This document shows, in pieces, positions 24,293-31,453 of a DNA stretch of 47,247 nucleotides (its first letter is position 1; the number at the start of each line of letters is the position of its first letter). Origin of the DNA: Zemynaea arenosa (GTDB lineage: Bacteria; Pseudomonadota; Gammaproteobacteria; Burkholderiales; Burkholderiaceae_D); contig NZ_SPVF01000084.1 in assembly GCF_004614185.1 (NCBI RefSeq), forward strand, positions 1 through 47,247, read 5' to 3'. The notes beneath the pieces are model-generated. The model searched no databases, was not told the origin of the DNA, and saw only the letters and a list, made by a program, of their open reading frames with translations. A program made the translations under genes and the position numbers.

Positions 24293-24997
24293 CTAGCGGT
24301 CCTGCCGCTCTTTGGAAGAGTGGCCGGACGAGTCGGTGTCTGCGCCGATGCGGGCCACCGGCAAGTGCCAGCCCCAGCGGATGGCGCCAAGGCGCAGACC
24401 GAAGCAGATCGCGGCGCCGGTCACTGCGCACGCGGTGCTGGGCAGGCCGAGCGTGACACCGACGACCATCACGCTGGCCCCGGCCAGCGCGGCCACTGCA
24501 TATACGTCGGCGCGCATCACGGTCGGCACTTGGGACAGGAGCACATCCCGCGCCATCCCGCCGCCGATCCCGGTCAGCATGCCGAGCAGCGCGGCCATCA
24601 CCGGATTGAGCCCGAAGATCAGCGCCTTCTGCGCGCCGGCGACGCAAAACAGCGCGAGCCCGGCCGCATCCAGCAGCAGCACCGCGGCCTGCGCCCGCGT
24701 CACCCGCGAGTAGCCGAAAAACACGAGCACGCCCGCCGCCAGCGACACGGCCAAATAGCGCCAGTCGCTGATCGCGGCCGGAGGCACGGCGCCGATCAGC
24801 AGGTCGCGTGCAATGCCGCCCGAATTGGCAGCGACAAACGACAGCACCAGCACCCCGAAAAAGTCCAGCCGCCGCCGCGCCGCGGCCGCCGCCCCACTGA
24901 GCGCGAAGACGAACGTCCCCAGCAGGTCCAGCGAGAGCACCAGCGTCTTCAGCGCCGCGTCCAGGTTGAACGAGCTGACCACGGCGGATGCCAGCAT
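24293..24997 (-). CDS. TRIC-type (UPF0126/YicG) membrane protein
   Basis: A 234-residue inner-membrane protein with seven predicted helices. It is built from two similar halves, each with a conserved loop: ANSGGIARDLLIGAVPP and TGIGGGMARDVLLSQVP. The glycine-rich GGxxRDxL motifs define the prokaryotic trimeric intracellular cation (TRIC) channel family, which conducts monovalent cations. The C-terminal tail is hydrophilic. The start could be the GTG at 25000 or the ATG at 24997; the ribosome site is poor, and translation is probably coupled to the zinc-ribbon gene, which ends 4 bases upstream. Confidence 0.9.
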   Translation of the reverse strand: MLASAVVSSFNLDAALKTLVLSLDLLGTFVFALSGAAAAARRRLDFFGVLVLSFVAANSGGIARDLLIGAVPPAAISDWRYLAVSLAAGVLVFFGYSRVTRAQAAVLLLDAAGLALFCVAGAQKALIFGLNPVMAALLGMLTGIGGGMARDVLLSQVPTVMRADVYAVAALAGASVMVVGVTLGLPSTACAVTGAAICFGLRLGAIRWGWHLPVARIGADTDSSGHSSKERQDR

Positions 24998-25001
24998 CAC
25001 G

Positions 25002-25346
25002 TCAGCTCTTGCGCACGAATTCGGACTTCAGGCTCATCGGACCGAAGCCCTCGATCTTGCAGTCGATATCGTGGTCGCCCTCGACCAGACGGATGTTCTT
25101 GACCTTGGTGCCTTGCTTGATCACGCCGCCACCGCCCTTGAGCTTCAAGTCCTTGATGACGGTGATCGAGTCGCCATCCTGCAGCACGTTCCCGGCCGCG
25201 TCGCGCCATACCCGCGCCGTCTCCACGGCCACGGCCTCGGCCTGTACGGCCCATTCATGCCCGCATTCCGGGCAAACGTAGTTGCCCATGCCGTCCTCGT
25301 AGACCAGGGCGGAAGCGCAGGATGGGCAAGGTGGGAAAGTTGACAT
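25002..25346 (-). CDS. Zinc-ribbon protein of the YjdM / PhnA family
   Basis: A 114-residue cytoplasmic protein. The N-terminal zinc ribbon has CPSC at residues 7-10 and CPEC about 25 residues on, in [13 protein letters not shown]. The C-terminal domain has [41 protein letters not shown] and the closing [17 protein letters not shown], typical of YjdM (formerly PhnA). Despite the old name the family is not a phosphonate hydrolase; its role is unknown. The ATG at 25346 begins directly with the zinc ribbon; a longer frame adds 19 unconserved residues. It forms a two-gene unit with the TRIC gene downstream. Confidence 0.9.
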   Translation of the reverse strand: MSTFPPCPSCASALVYEDGMGNYVCPECGHEWAVQAEAVAVETARVWRDAAGNVLQDGDSITVIKDLKLKGGGGVIKQGTKVKNIRLVEGDHDIDCKIEGFGPMSLKSEFVRKS

Positions 25347-25382
25347 GAGCAGGCTCCGGGATTGGCGGGGGACGAAGTCTAC

Positions 25383-25416
25383 CATCCTGCACAAACAAGG
25401 CAATCACGGCAACATC
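25383..25416. repeat. Imperfect direct repeat, copy 1
   Basis: A 34-base element beginning CATCCTGCACAAA and ending CGGCAACATC. A diverged copy occurs at 26864-26896. Here it lies just before a gene remnant; the other copy precedes an intact DoxX-like gene on the same strand, so the element may be an upstream control site. Confidence 0.5.
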
Positions 25417-25429
25417 TTTGGCGGCCCCT

Positions 25430-25507
25430 GGCCCGGCCATGTATCAGGACGGGCGACCGGGCACGCCACGCCTGGACCTGCTTTCGGCCCGCAGGTTGCG
25501 GAATAAC
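25430..25507 (+). pseudogene. C-terminal remnant of a dihydrofolate-reductase-family gene
   Basis: The plus strand reads [19 protein letters not shown] followed by SARRLRNN. This aligns with the last third of the intact reductase at 27751 (GPTMYQDGLASTRRLELVSA, then RALRS). Only about 26 codons survive, with no start, and the rest of the gene is missing. It is evidence for an ancestral duplicate lost by deletion. Confidence 0.6.
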
Positions 25508-25574
25508 GCATCGCAGCGCACTGCCGGCGCGCCCGCTGACGGGATCGCCGCCGTCACATGGCCCGCGCGGCCCG

Positions 25575-25789
25575 CGCCTCGCTGCGCTCCAGCCGAGGAG
25601 GTGGTCCAGGCTCACGCAGCCGGCACCGCGGGCAATCAGATAGAGCAGCAGGGCCGCCCAGGACAGATGGGTCGGCCAGGCCTCCGGGTAGACGAACACC
25701 TCGATAACGACCGTCATGCCGAGCAGGGCCGCCGCCGACACCCGGGTTCCCAGCCCCAGCACCAGCAGCAGGGGAAACAGGTGAGCGGT
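25575..25789 (-). pseudogene. C-terminal remnant of a DoxX-family gene
   Basis: The minus strand reads [20 protein letters not shown], then [20 protein letters not shown] and [15 protein letters not shown], then SLDHLL. These are the last two helices of DoxX-family membrane proteins. Upstream in frame is a stop (TGA, 25790-25792) and no N-terminal part is present; downstream the frame runs on without a native stop. Together with the reductase remnant it shows a decayed segment between the zinc-ribbon and AraC genes. Confidence 0.65.
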
Positions 25790-25916
25790 TCAATGGCGCG
25801 CGGCGGCCCGACCTGCGCGAATCCTGACCTGCCGTGTGACCGGTCACCCTGTCGATAGTGTAACAAAGAGGAAGCGCACGATCTCGCCACCCATCGCCCT
25901 TGGTGAGGGAGAGACG

Positions 25917-26702
25917 TCAGCGCAGCGGCAGGTAGTAGTCGACCACACGCTCGTGCGGCGCGGTGAAGACAGGATCGTTGAGATAGTGACAGAGTACCTG
26001 GCCCGATACCGGCGCGTGCCCGCTGGCCTGTTCGGCGATTCGCCGCAACATGGCGGGCGGCGGCCGGTCTGCACCGCGCCAGCGCACCTGCGCGTGGCGC
26101 CCGCCACCCAACGATCCCGCGACAACGCCGCGCAGGCTTGCCATCCCTTCGAACCGTTCGAGACAAGCGCCAGAGAGAGAGTCCCCAAGGCCTGCGTCCA
26201 CGCGGGACCAGACCGTCCACGCCGGCCGCGCAATTCCTCTCGTTTCAGCACGCGCCAGCAGCTGGTCGAAGGCCGCTGAGGCATCCGTGCCAAAATCTGC
26301 GAACGGCACCCGGTATACGGGTCGTGTAGGCAGCTCCACGACCGCGACCTGATAGTTCAATCCTGCAGACTCACGCCCCGCGCGCGTGGGCGCGAGGCCA
26401 AACTCGCGGCTGAACGCGCGGGCAAAGGTCTGGGGCGAGCCGTAGCGAGAGCGCAGCGCCGCATTGCAAACGCTGGCACCCTGCAACAGGAGGGCACGGC
26501 CTTCCGCAAGGCGCAGGCGGCGCACCGTGGCCATCGGCGTTTCGCCGAGAGCTTCGCGGTAGAAGCTTGTGAAGTGAAACTTGGACAAGCAGGCTACCTC
26601 CGCCAGTATCGACAGCGTGAGATCTTCATGCAGATGCGCTTCAACGTAATCGAGGACGCGGCGCAGGCGCCGCCGTCGGGCGACGATGTGTTCGATGGAC
26701 AT
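25917..26702 (-). CDS. AraC-family regulator with GyrI-like C-terminal domain
   Basis: A 261-residue regulator with the AraC helix-turn-helix pair at the N-terminus (about 1-105): VLDYVEAHLHEDLTLSILAE, CLSKFHFTSFYREALGETPM and SRYGSPQTFARAFSREFG. The C-terminal half (about 115-261) fits the GyrI-like effector domain, opening with LNYQVAVVELPTRPVYRVPF and ending DYYLPLR. This Rob/BmrR-like layout normally senses small, often cationic, compounds. The start at 26702 begins at MSIEHIVARRRRLRRV, a usual AraC N-terminus; the ribosome site is weak. It diverges from a DoxX-like gene and lies beside remnants of a DoxX and a reductase gene, both plausible former targets. Confidence 0.88.
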   Translation of the reverse strand: MSIEHIVARRRRLRRVLDYVEAHLHEDLTLSILAEVACLSKFHFTSFYREALGETPMATVRRLRLAEGRALLLQGASVCNAALRSRYGSPQTFARAFSREFGLAPTRAGRESAGLNYQVAVVELPTRPVYRVPFADFGTDASAAFDQLLARAETRGIARPAWTVWSRVDAGLGDSLSGACLERFEGMASLRGVVAGSLGGGRHAQVRWRGADRPPPAMLRRIAEQASGHAPVSGQVLCHYLNDPVFTAPHERVVDYYLPLR

Positions 26703-26863
26703 GCGCGGGATGACACCGGGCTGAAATGAGGTGGATTGTATATCGACATGTGCCCGGGACGGCCGTGCGAACGCTCCGAACGCAAACAGGCGCAGCGACG
26801 CTGTGTTTGGTCGGCGACGGGCGCGGGAGCGCAGAACCAGGCGGCCTATCCCAGGCGGCCGCT

Positions 26864-26896
26864 CATCCTGCACAAAACCGCAATTCCGGCAACATC
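26864..26896. repeat. Imperfect direct repeat, copy 2
   Basis: A 33-base element starting CATCCTGCACAAAAC and ending CCGGCAACATC, similar to 25383-25416. It lies between the divergent AraC regulator and the DoxX-like gene, where an AraC binding site would be expected. Confidence 0.5.
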
Positions 26897-26948
26897 ACCG
26901 CATGTGACTGCCGGTATCTTGGACCTTCGACGAACGATTTGATTCTTC

Positions 26949-27653
26949 ATGAACTCTGTCGCCTGGCTCGTTTCCTGTTCGCTCGCGGGTCCCGCCATAG
27001 GGGCCATCGTCCTTCCCGCTGTGCCGCAACGCCTGCAAAGCCGCCTCGCCGGTGGTGGCGCGATGATTTGTCATGCTCTCGCGGTGGCGGGGCTGATGCT
27101 CACCCTCGATGCCAGCCTGGGCCTTCTGCCCGGCGAATTCAGGCACATTGCCCGGAGTGGCCTGACGGCGGCATTCCCCTTCGTTGCTGCTCTCGCATGG
27201 AGTAGCGTCGCCCTCTTGGCGAGCGCTCCCGCGAACCTGCGCGTTCATGAGATGTTGCTCCGCGCCGTTGCCCGCTACGTGGGCTTGGCATTCATCGGTT
27301 TCGAAATCGGAAAGCTGCGGCACGATGAGGAAATGCGTGCATTCTTCACGTCGTCCGGATTGTCAGTGTGGTTCATGTATCTGGTGATGTCGGTTGAAAC
27401 CGCCGCAGCCGCGGGCCTTCTGTTCGGTTGGCACCGGGCTTGGGCCGCTGGCGCGCTCGCCGCGCTCATGGTGGGTGCGATCGGCACTCATGTCCTCAAT
27501 GGCGATCCACTCGGTGATGCGCTCGACGCCTGCAATATGCTCACTTTGACGGCGGCGATTGTGACGTACTGTGCCATACGGTATGTGCAGAAGGGCAGGC
27601 TGGGAGGTCAGAACGGATACGTTGAACAGCGGACGACAGGATTGCAGCGGTGA
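26949..27653 (+). CDS. DoxX-like integral membrane protein
   Basis: A 234-residue membrane protein with about six helices. The segment AVARYVGLAFIGFEIGKLRH, followed by FFTSSGLSVWFMYLVMSVE, and the late GAIGTHVLNGDPLGDALDA match the DoxX-like family, whose members are poorly characterised; some take part in thiol or sulfur-stress responses. The C-terminal tail of about 25 residues is hydrophilic. The ATG at 26949 has no clear ribosome site, so the start is uncertain. The gene is divergent from the AraC regulator and may be its target. Confidence 0.7.
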   Translation: MNSVAWLVSCSLAGPAIGAIVLPAVPQRLQSRLAGGGAMICHALAVAGLMLTLDASLGLLPGEFRHIARSGLTAAFPFVAALAWSSVALLASAPANLRVHEMLLRAVARYVGLAFIGFEIGKLRHDEEMRAFFTSSGLSVWFMYLVMSVETAAAAGLLFGWHRAWAAGALAALMVGAIGTHVLNGDPLGDALDACNMLTLTAAIVTYCAIRYVQKGRLGGQNGYVEQRTTGLQR

Positions 27654-27750
27654 GGCGGTGGTGGACTACGAGGAGCTGGTCCACGCCGGGCGTGCATTGA
27701 ACGACCATCATCAACTAGGGTGCCGAGCGCGCCTTTGAAAGGAAACACAC

Positions 27751-28308
27751 ATGGGACTTTTGACCTTCTGCATCAACGTGACGCTTGATGGCTGCACGGA
27801 CCATCAGGAAGGCATCGTGGACGACGAGACGCGGGCCTTCTTTACCGACCTGCTGGACAGCGTGGGCGGCATGCTCTGGGGACGGGTGACCTATGAAATG
27901 ATGGAAAGCTATTGGCCAGCGGTCGCGCACGGGGCCGTCGATGCGCCCGCCCCGATGCGTGAATGGGCCACAAAGCTGGATGAGAAGCCGAAATTCGTGG
28001 TTTCGTCCACACGGCAGCATTTTCCCTGGACGAACAGCCATCATATCGCCGGCGATCTGCGCGCAGGCGTGCAGAAACTCAAGGACGACATGCCGGCGGG
28101 TGTACTCCTTGGCAGCGGCAAGCTTGCGACGGCGTTGGATCGTCTGGATCTCATCGACGAATATAAGTTTCTCGTCCATCCGATGATCGCCGGGCATGGG
28201 CCGACCATGTACCAGGACGGGCTGGCGAGCACGCGGCGGCTGGAGCTGGTGTCGGCCCGCGCGCTCCGTAGCGGCGTGCTCGCGGTGCATTACCGGCGTG
28301 CGCGTTAA
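27751..28308 (+). CDS. Dihydrofolate-reductase-family protein
   Basis: A 185-residue protein of the DHFR/RibD C-terminal superfamily. Motifs in order: LLTFCINVTLDGCTDHQEG, GGMLWGRVTYEMMESYWP, KPKFVVSSTRQHFPW, GVLLGSGKLATALDRLDLID and HPMIAGHGPTMYQDG. It is likely an NADPH-dependent reductase of unknown substrate. A good AAAGGA lies 8 bases before the ATG. Its C-terminus is closely echoed by the remnant at 25430-25507. Located in the accessory stretch with AraC and DoxX-like genes. Confidence 0.87.
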   Translation: MGLLTFCINVTLDGCTDHQEGIVDDETRAFFTDLLDSVGGMLWGRVTYEMMESYWPAVAHGAVDAPAPMREWATKLDEKPKFVVSSTRQHFPWTNSHHIAGDLRAGVQKLKDDMPAGVLLGSGKLATALDRLDLIDEYKFLVHPMIAGHGPTMYQDGLASTRRLELVSARALRSGVLAVHYRRAR

Positions 28309-28630
28309 GTGTTTTGTTGGCCTGCTACCTGGCCACAACGGAGGCAAAACGGCCGAACGTCAGACGCGCGTGAGCAGTGCCCCAAGTTTGTCCGCTCGGC
28401 CCTCGACAGCTCCCGGGCGCGCGCACCGGACGCTGGGTCTGAGCGGCCTGTAGCGGAAGACCATTGCTCCATTCTTCGGTGCGGGCCTGCTGCTGGTCAG
28501 CCTGATGACGACTTTCAGCAGCGCCGCTGCGACAGCGCCATGTGTGTAACGGTACTTGAGCCGCCACCACTTACAGCCCGCCGCCATTGAAGAATCGCAT
28601 CTCAACGGACTAGGGCAAACTGACAAGCAC
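28309..28630. other. Non-coding stretch before tRNA-Phe
   Basis: About 320 bases between the reductase stop and the tRNA-Phe terminator. Short frames exist on both strands, but none shows a ribosome site with a recognisable family, and no repeat or att duplication of the tRNA end is seen. Possibly degraded sequence. Confidence 0.4.
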
Positions 28631-28665
28631 AAAAAAGCCGCAGTCTCAGAGGAGAACTGCGGCTT
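28631..28665 (-). terminator. Intrinsic terminator of tRNA-Phe
   Basis: Read on the minus strand, AAGCCGCAGT and ACTGCGGCTT form a perfect 10-bp stem (28656-28665 with 28635-28644), followed by a run of Ts. It starts 36 bases after the tRNA 3' end. Confidence 0.9.
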
Positions 28666-28700
28666 CTGTGGATCGCCTTGAACGGGCTGATCATAATTCT

Positions 28701-28776
28701 TGGTGGCCCGGGGCGGAATCGAACCACCGACACAAGGATTTTCAATCCTCTGCTCTACCAACTGAGCTACCAGGCC
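28701..28776 (-). tRNA. tRNA-Phe (GAA)
   Basis: A 76-base cloverleaf with encoded CCA. Acceptor arms GGCCTGG and CCGGGCC pair (one G-T); D-loop region AGCTCAGTTGGTAGAGC; anticodon loop TTGAAAA with anticodon GAA; T-loop GGTTCGATTCC. Followed by a strong terminator. Confidence 0.97.
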
Positions 28777-28896
28777 AAGAGAGGCATGATTATAGCAGCC
28801 CGACAGGATATTGCAAGCCCGTAACCGCACTTTGTCCAGGTCCCGAGCGCCCGCCCGGCAGGCCCGTGACGAAAGCCCCGCGTCAGCCCGCTCCTC

Positions 28897-28902
28897 TATA
28901 AT
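28897..28902 (+). promoter_or_regulatory. -10 element placed for a leaderless hydroxylase mRNA
   Basis: A perfect TATAAT is followed by GCCAAC and the ATG of the hydroxylase. A start at +7 would make the message leaderless. No ribosome site and no clear -35 are present. Confidence 0.5.
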
Positions 28903-28908
28903 GCCAAC

Positions 28909-30144
28909 ATGACCACGACTACCTCGACCCGCATCCGCAGCGACGTCTGCATCGTTGGCAACGGCGCTATCGCCAAGACGGCGGCCCTCGGCCTGTCGCA
29001 GGCCGGCCACAGCGTGACCCTGTTGTGCCCCGCGACCGCCGCCGCGCCCGCCCAGGCGCAATCGGACCAGCCTTGGGACGTGCGCGTGTATGCCCTCAAC
29101 CACACCGCCCACAGCCTGCTGACCCGCCTGCGCGTCTGGAGCGCGCTGGACATGAGCCGCGTGGCGCCGATCGAGGCGATGCGCGTGAATGGGGATGGCG
29201 CGGGCCATGGCACCCTCGGTTTCGATGCCTTCAACGCCCACGTGGGCGCGCTGGCCTGGATTGTCGAGGACAGCAACCTGAACCAGGCGCTGGATGCCGC
29301 CCTCAAGTTCGCGCCGAACGTGCGCCTCTCCCACGGTCGCGCCTGCGCCCTGAACGGCAACGCCAGCGGTGACGCGGGCGCCACCGTCACCCTGGCCGAC
29401 GGCACCGTCATCGAGTGCGAGCTGATCCTGGGCGCGGACGGCGCTGACAGCTGGGTGCGCAACCAGTGCGACATCGGCTACGACTACCGCTCGTACCAGC
29501 AGCGCGCCATCGTCACCAATTTCAGCTGCGCCAAGCCGCACCACAACGTGGCCCACCAGTGGTTCACTTGCAGCGAAGGCATCATCGCGCTGCTGCCGCT
29601 GCCGGGGAACCGCGTCTCGCTGGTCTGGTCCGCTCCACTGACGCTGGCGGAAACGCTGATGAACGAGACCCTGTCCGAGCTGGCCGTCCGCCTGGCTGAA
29701 TACAGCGAGGGCGAGCTCGGCCCCCTGCGCCCGCTGGTGCCGGAGGAGGTCAAGGCCTTCCCGCTGCGTCTGATCCGCCCGCACAGCATCGTCGCCCCGC
29801 GCGTGGCGCTGGCCGGGGATGCGGCCCACGCCGTCCACCCGCTGGCCGGGCATGGCATGAACCTGGGCTTTGGGGACGTGGAAGACCTGCTGAAGATTCT
29901 GGCCGAACGCGAGCCCCACCGCGCCATCGGCGACGAGCGCGTGCTGGCGAGATATGCACGGGCGCGCAAGGAAGACGTGTTCCTTATGCAATTTGCCACG
30001 GACAGCCTGGAACGTTTATTCGGATCGAATCTCGAACCGGTGCGCGCAGTGCGCAATTTCGGATTAAACTTGCTCGATAAATTTCCTGCCCTCAAGCGCC
30101 GCCTGATGTCCCAGGCCCTGGGCAGGGCGTCGAACATCGTTTAA
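28909..30144 (+). CDS. UbiH/UbiF-type FAD-dependent hydroxylase
   Basis: A 411-residue flavoprotein monooxygenase of the UbiH/UbiF/COQ6 family, which hydroxylates the ubiquinone precursor ring. It has the FAD-binding VCIVGNGAIAKTAALGLS, the DG motif ILGADGADSWVR and the GD motif VALAGDAAHAVHPLAGHGMN followed by LGFGDVEDL. Which ring position it oxidises cannot be told from sequence, so no symbol is given. The first glycine motif is GNGAIA rather than GxGxxG with a small residue throughout, a variant seen in Burkholderiales. No Shine-Dalgarno site; TATAAT ends 6 bases before the ATG. The dsbC gene follows after 12 bases. Confidence 0.9.
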   Translation: MTTTTSTRIRSDVCIVGNGAIAKTAALGLSQAGHSVTLLCPATAAAPAQAQSDQPWDVRVYALNHTAHSLLTRLRVWSALDMSRVAPIEAMRVNGDGAGHGTLGFDAFNAHVGALAWIVEDSNLNQALDAALKFAPNVRLSHGRACALNGNASGDAGATVTLADGTVIECELILGADGADSWVRNQCDIGYDYRSYQQRAIVTNFSCAKPHHNVAHQWFTCSEGIIALLPLPGNRVSLVWSAPLTLAETLMNETLSELAVRLAEYSEGELGPLRPLVPEEVKAFPLRLIRPHSIVAPRVALAGDAAHAVHPLAGHGMNLGFGDVEDLLKILAEREPHRAIGDERVLARYARARKEDVFLMQFATDSLERLFGSNLEPVRAVRNFGLNLLDKFPALKRRLMSQALGRASNIV

Positions 30145-30156
30145 TCCGGAGCCTTC

Positions 30157-30882
30157 ATGTTGAAAACCAAACTCGCGCTGGCGCTGTCGGCCCTGATGGT
30201 CGCGTCCTGCGTCGGCGCCGAGCAGCCGTCTGTCGAAACCCAGATCAAGAAGGCGGTCGAGCCGCGCCTGGGCGATGGCGCCAAGATCGAATCGGTCAAG
30301 GAAACCCCCTTTGGCCTGTACGAGCTGCGCGTCGGCGGCGAAATCCTGTACACGGACAAGAAGGGCGAGTACCTCATCGTCGGCAACGTGTATGAAGCCA
30401 AGACCTCGCGCAACCTGACCCGCGAGCGCATCGACGAAATCAACCGCGTCAAGTTCTCGGACCTGCCGCTGGAATCGGCTATCAAGACCGTCAAGGGCGA
30501 CGGCAAGCGCGTGATCGCGATCTTTGAAGATCCGAACTGCGGCTACTGCAAGCGCCTGCGCCAGACCACGATCAAGGACTTGGACAACGTCACCATCTAC
30601 ACCTTCATGTACAACATCCTGTCGGACGATTCGTTTGTCAAGTCGGCCAACATCTGGTGCGCGCCAGACCGCGCCAAGGCCTGGGACGACTGGATGATCA
30701 GCGGGAAGGCGGCTCCGGCCGCACCGGCCGGGTGTTCGACGCCCAACGACAAGATCGTGGCGCTCGGCCACAAGCTGAGAATCAACGGCACCCCGGCGAT
30801 CTTCTTCGCCGACGGCTCGCGCATCCCGGGCGCGGTCGACAAGGCGGCGCTGGAAGCCAAGTTCGCGACAATCAAGCAGTAA
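30157..30882 (+). CDS. dsbC: DsbC-family thiol:disulfide interchange protein
   Basis: A 241-residue periplasmic disulfide isomerase. The order is signal sequence (LALALSALMVASC), N-terminal dimerisation domain (about 25-95), and thioredoxin domain with active site C128-G-Y-C131 in FEDPNCGYC and cis-proline loop in INGTPAIFF. Additional cysteines C167 and C191 fit the structural disulfide of DsbC. The signal region contains V-A-S-C18, which fits a lipobox, so the protein could be a lipoprotein; cleavage after VGA is the alternative. It follows the hydroxylase gene by 12 bases with a GGAG site and ends at an intrinsic terminator. Confidence 0.92.
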   Translation: MLKTKLALALSALMVASCVGAEQPSVETQIKKAVEPRLGDGAKIESVKETPFGLYELRVGGEILYTDKKGEYLIVGNVYEAKTSRNLTRERIDEINRVKFSDLPLESAIKTVKGDGKRVIAIFEDPNCGYCKRLRQTTIKDLDNVTIYTFMYNILSDDSFVKSANIWCAPDRAKAWDDWMISGKAAPAAPAGCSTPNDKIVALGHKLRINGTPAIFFADGSRIPGAVDKAALEAKFATIKQ

Positions 30883-30891
30883 GCGACACCG

Positions 30892-30917
30892 AAAACGCCC
30901 GCCGCTGCGGGCGTTTT
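30892..30917 (+). terminator. Intrinsic terminator after dsbC
   Basis: AAAACGCCCGC (30892-30902), 4-base loop, GCGGGCGTTTT (30907-30917): a perfect 11-bp stem ending in Ts, 10 bases past the dsbC stop. Confidence 0.9.
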
Positions 30918-30984
30918 GCATCAGGCAGACTTCAAATACATCAACACGCAGCACCCCAGTCCAAGACGAAGAAGGAGCACACTC

Positions 30985-31443
30985 ATGGTCACCCTGAACA
31001 TCAACGGCCGCGACGTCCAGGTCGACGCCGATCCGTCCCAGCCCATCCTGTGGACCCTGCGCGATAACCTCAATATGACCGGCACCAAGTTCGGATGCGG
31101 CGCGGCGCTGTGCGGCGCCTGCACCGTGCACCTGAACGGAGAGCCGATCCGCTCCTGCGTGACGCCGATTTCGGCCGCCGTGGGGCAGAAGATCACGACC
31201 ATCGAGGCGATGGAGAACGACAAGGTCGGCAAGGCCGTGCAGGATGCGTGGGTGAAGCACGACGTGCCGCAGTGCGGCTACTGCCAGAGCGGCCAGGTGA
31301 TGAGCGCCACGGCCCTGCTGCGCACCAAGAAAAACCCGAGCGACGCGGACATCGACAGCGCCATGAGCGGGAACATCTGCCGCTGCGGCACCTACCAACG
31401 CATCCGCGCCGCCATCAAGGATGCGGCCAAGACTCTCGCGTAA
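30985..31443 (+). CDS. [2Fe-2S] subunit of a molybdenum hydroxylase (IorA-like)
   Basis: A 152-residue iron-sulfur subunit of the xanthine dehydrogenase/isoquinoline oxidoreductase family. The N-terminal plant-ferredoxin-like cluster is bound by GCGAALCGACTV and a later SC (C42-type pattern). The C-terminal cluster is bound by QCGYCQSGQ and NICRCGTYQRI. It passes electrons from the molybdenum subunit encoded next. No FAD subunit gene is present, so an external acceptor such as a cytochrome is expected. GAAGGAG precedes the ATG. The gap to the large-subunit gene is 10 bases. Confidence 0.94.
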   Translation: MVTLNINGRDVQVDADPSQPILWTLRDNLNMTGTKFGCGAALCGACTVHLNGEPIRSCVTPISAAVGQKITTIEAMENDKVGKAVQDAWVKHDVPQCGYCQSGQVMSATALLRTKKNPSDADIDSAMSGNICRCGTYQRIRAAIKDAAKTLA

Positions 31444-31453
31444 GGAGACGGCC

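Larger units (their letters stand above)
25347..25916. other. Decayed intergenic segment
   Basis: This 570-base stretch has no intact gene. It holds copy 1 of the direct repeat, the reductase remnant and the DoxX remnant. About 125 bases before the AraC stop show nothing recognisable. Confidence 0.6.

Noticed and set aside
28313..28360. Possible hairpin after the reductase gene (GTTTTGTTGGCC with GGCCACAAC and CAAAAC)
   Set aside because: Pairing is interrupted and no T-tract follows, so a terminator call is not supported.
28701..28776. tRNA-Phe as an integration site for the accessory genes to its left
   Set aside because: No integrase gene and no second copy of the tRNA 3' end could be found in the window.
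28360..29991. A 543-codon minus-strand frame running through the tRNA-Phe and hydroxylase genes
   Set aside because: It would translate the tRNA and its terminator and is antisense to a well-supported flavoprotein.
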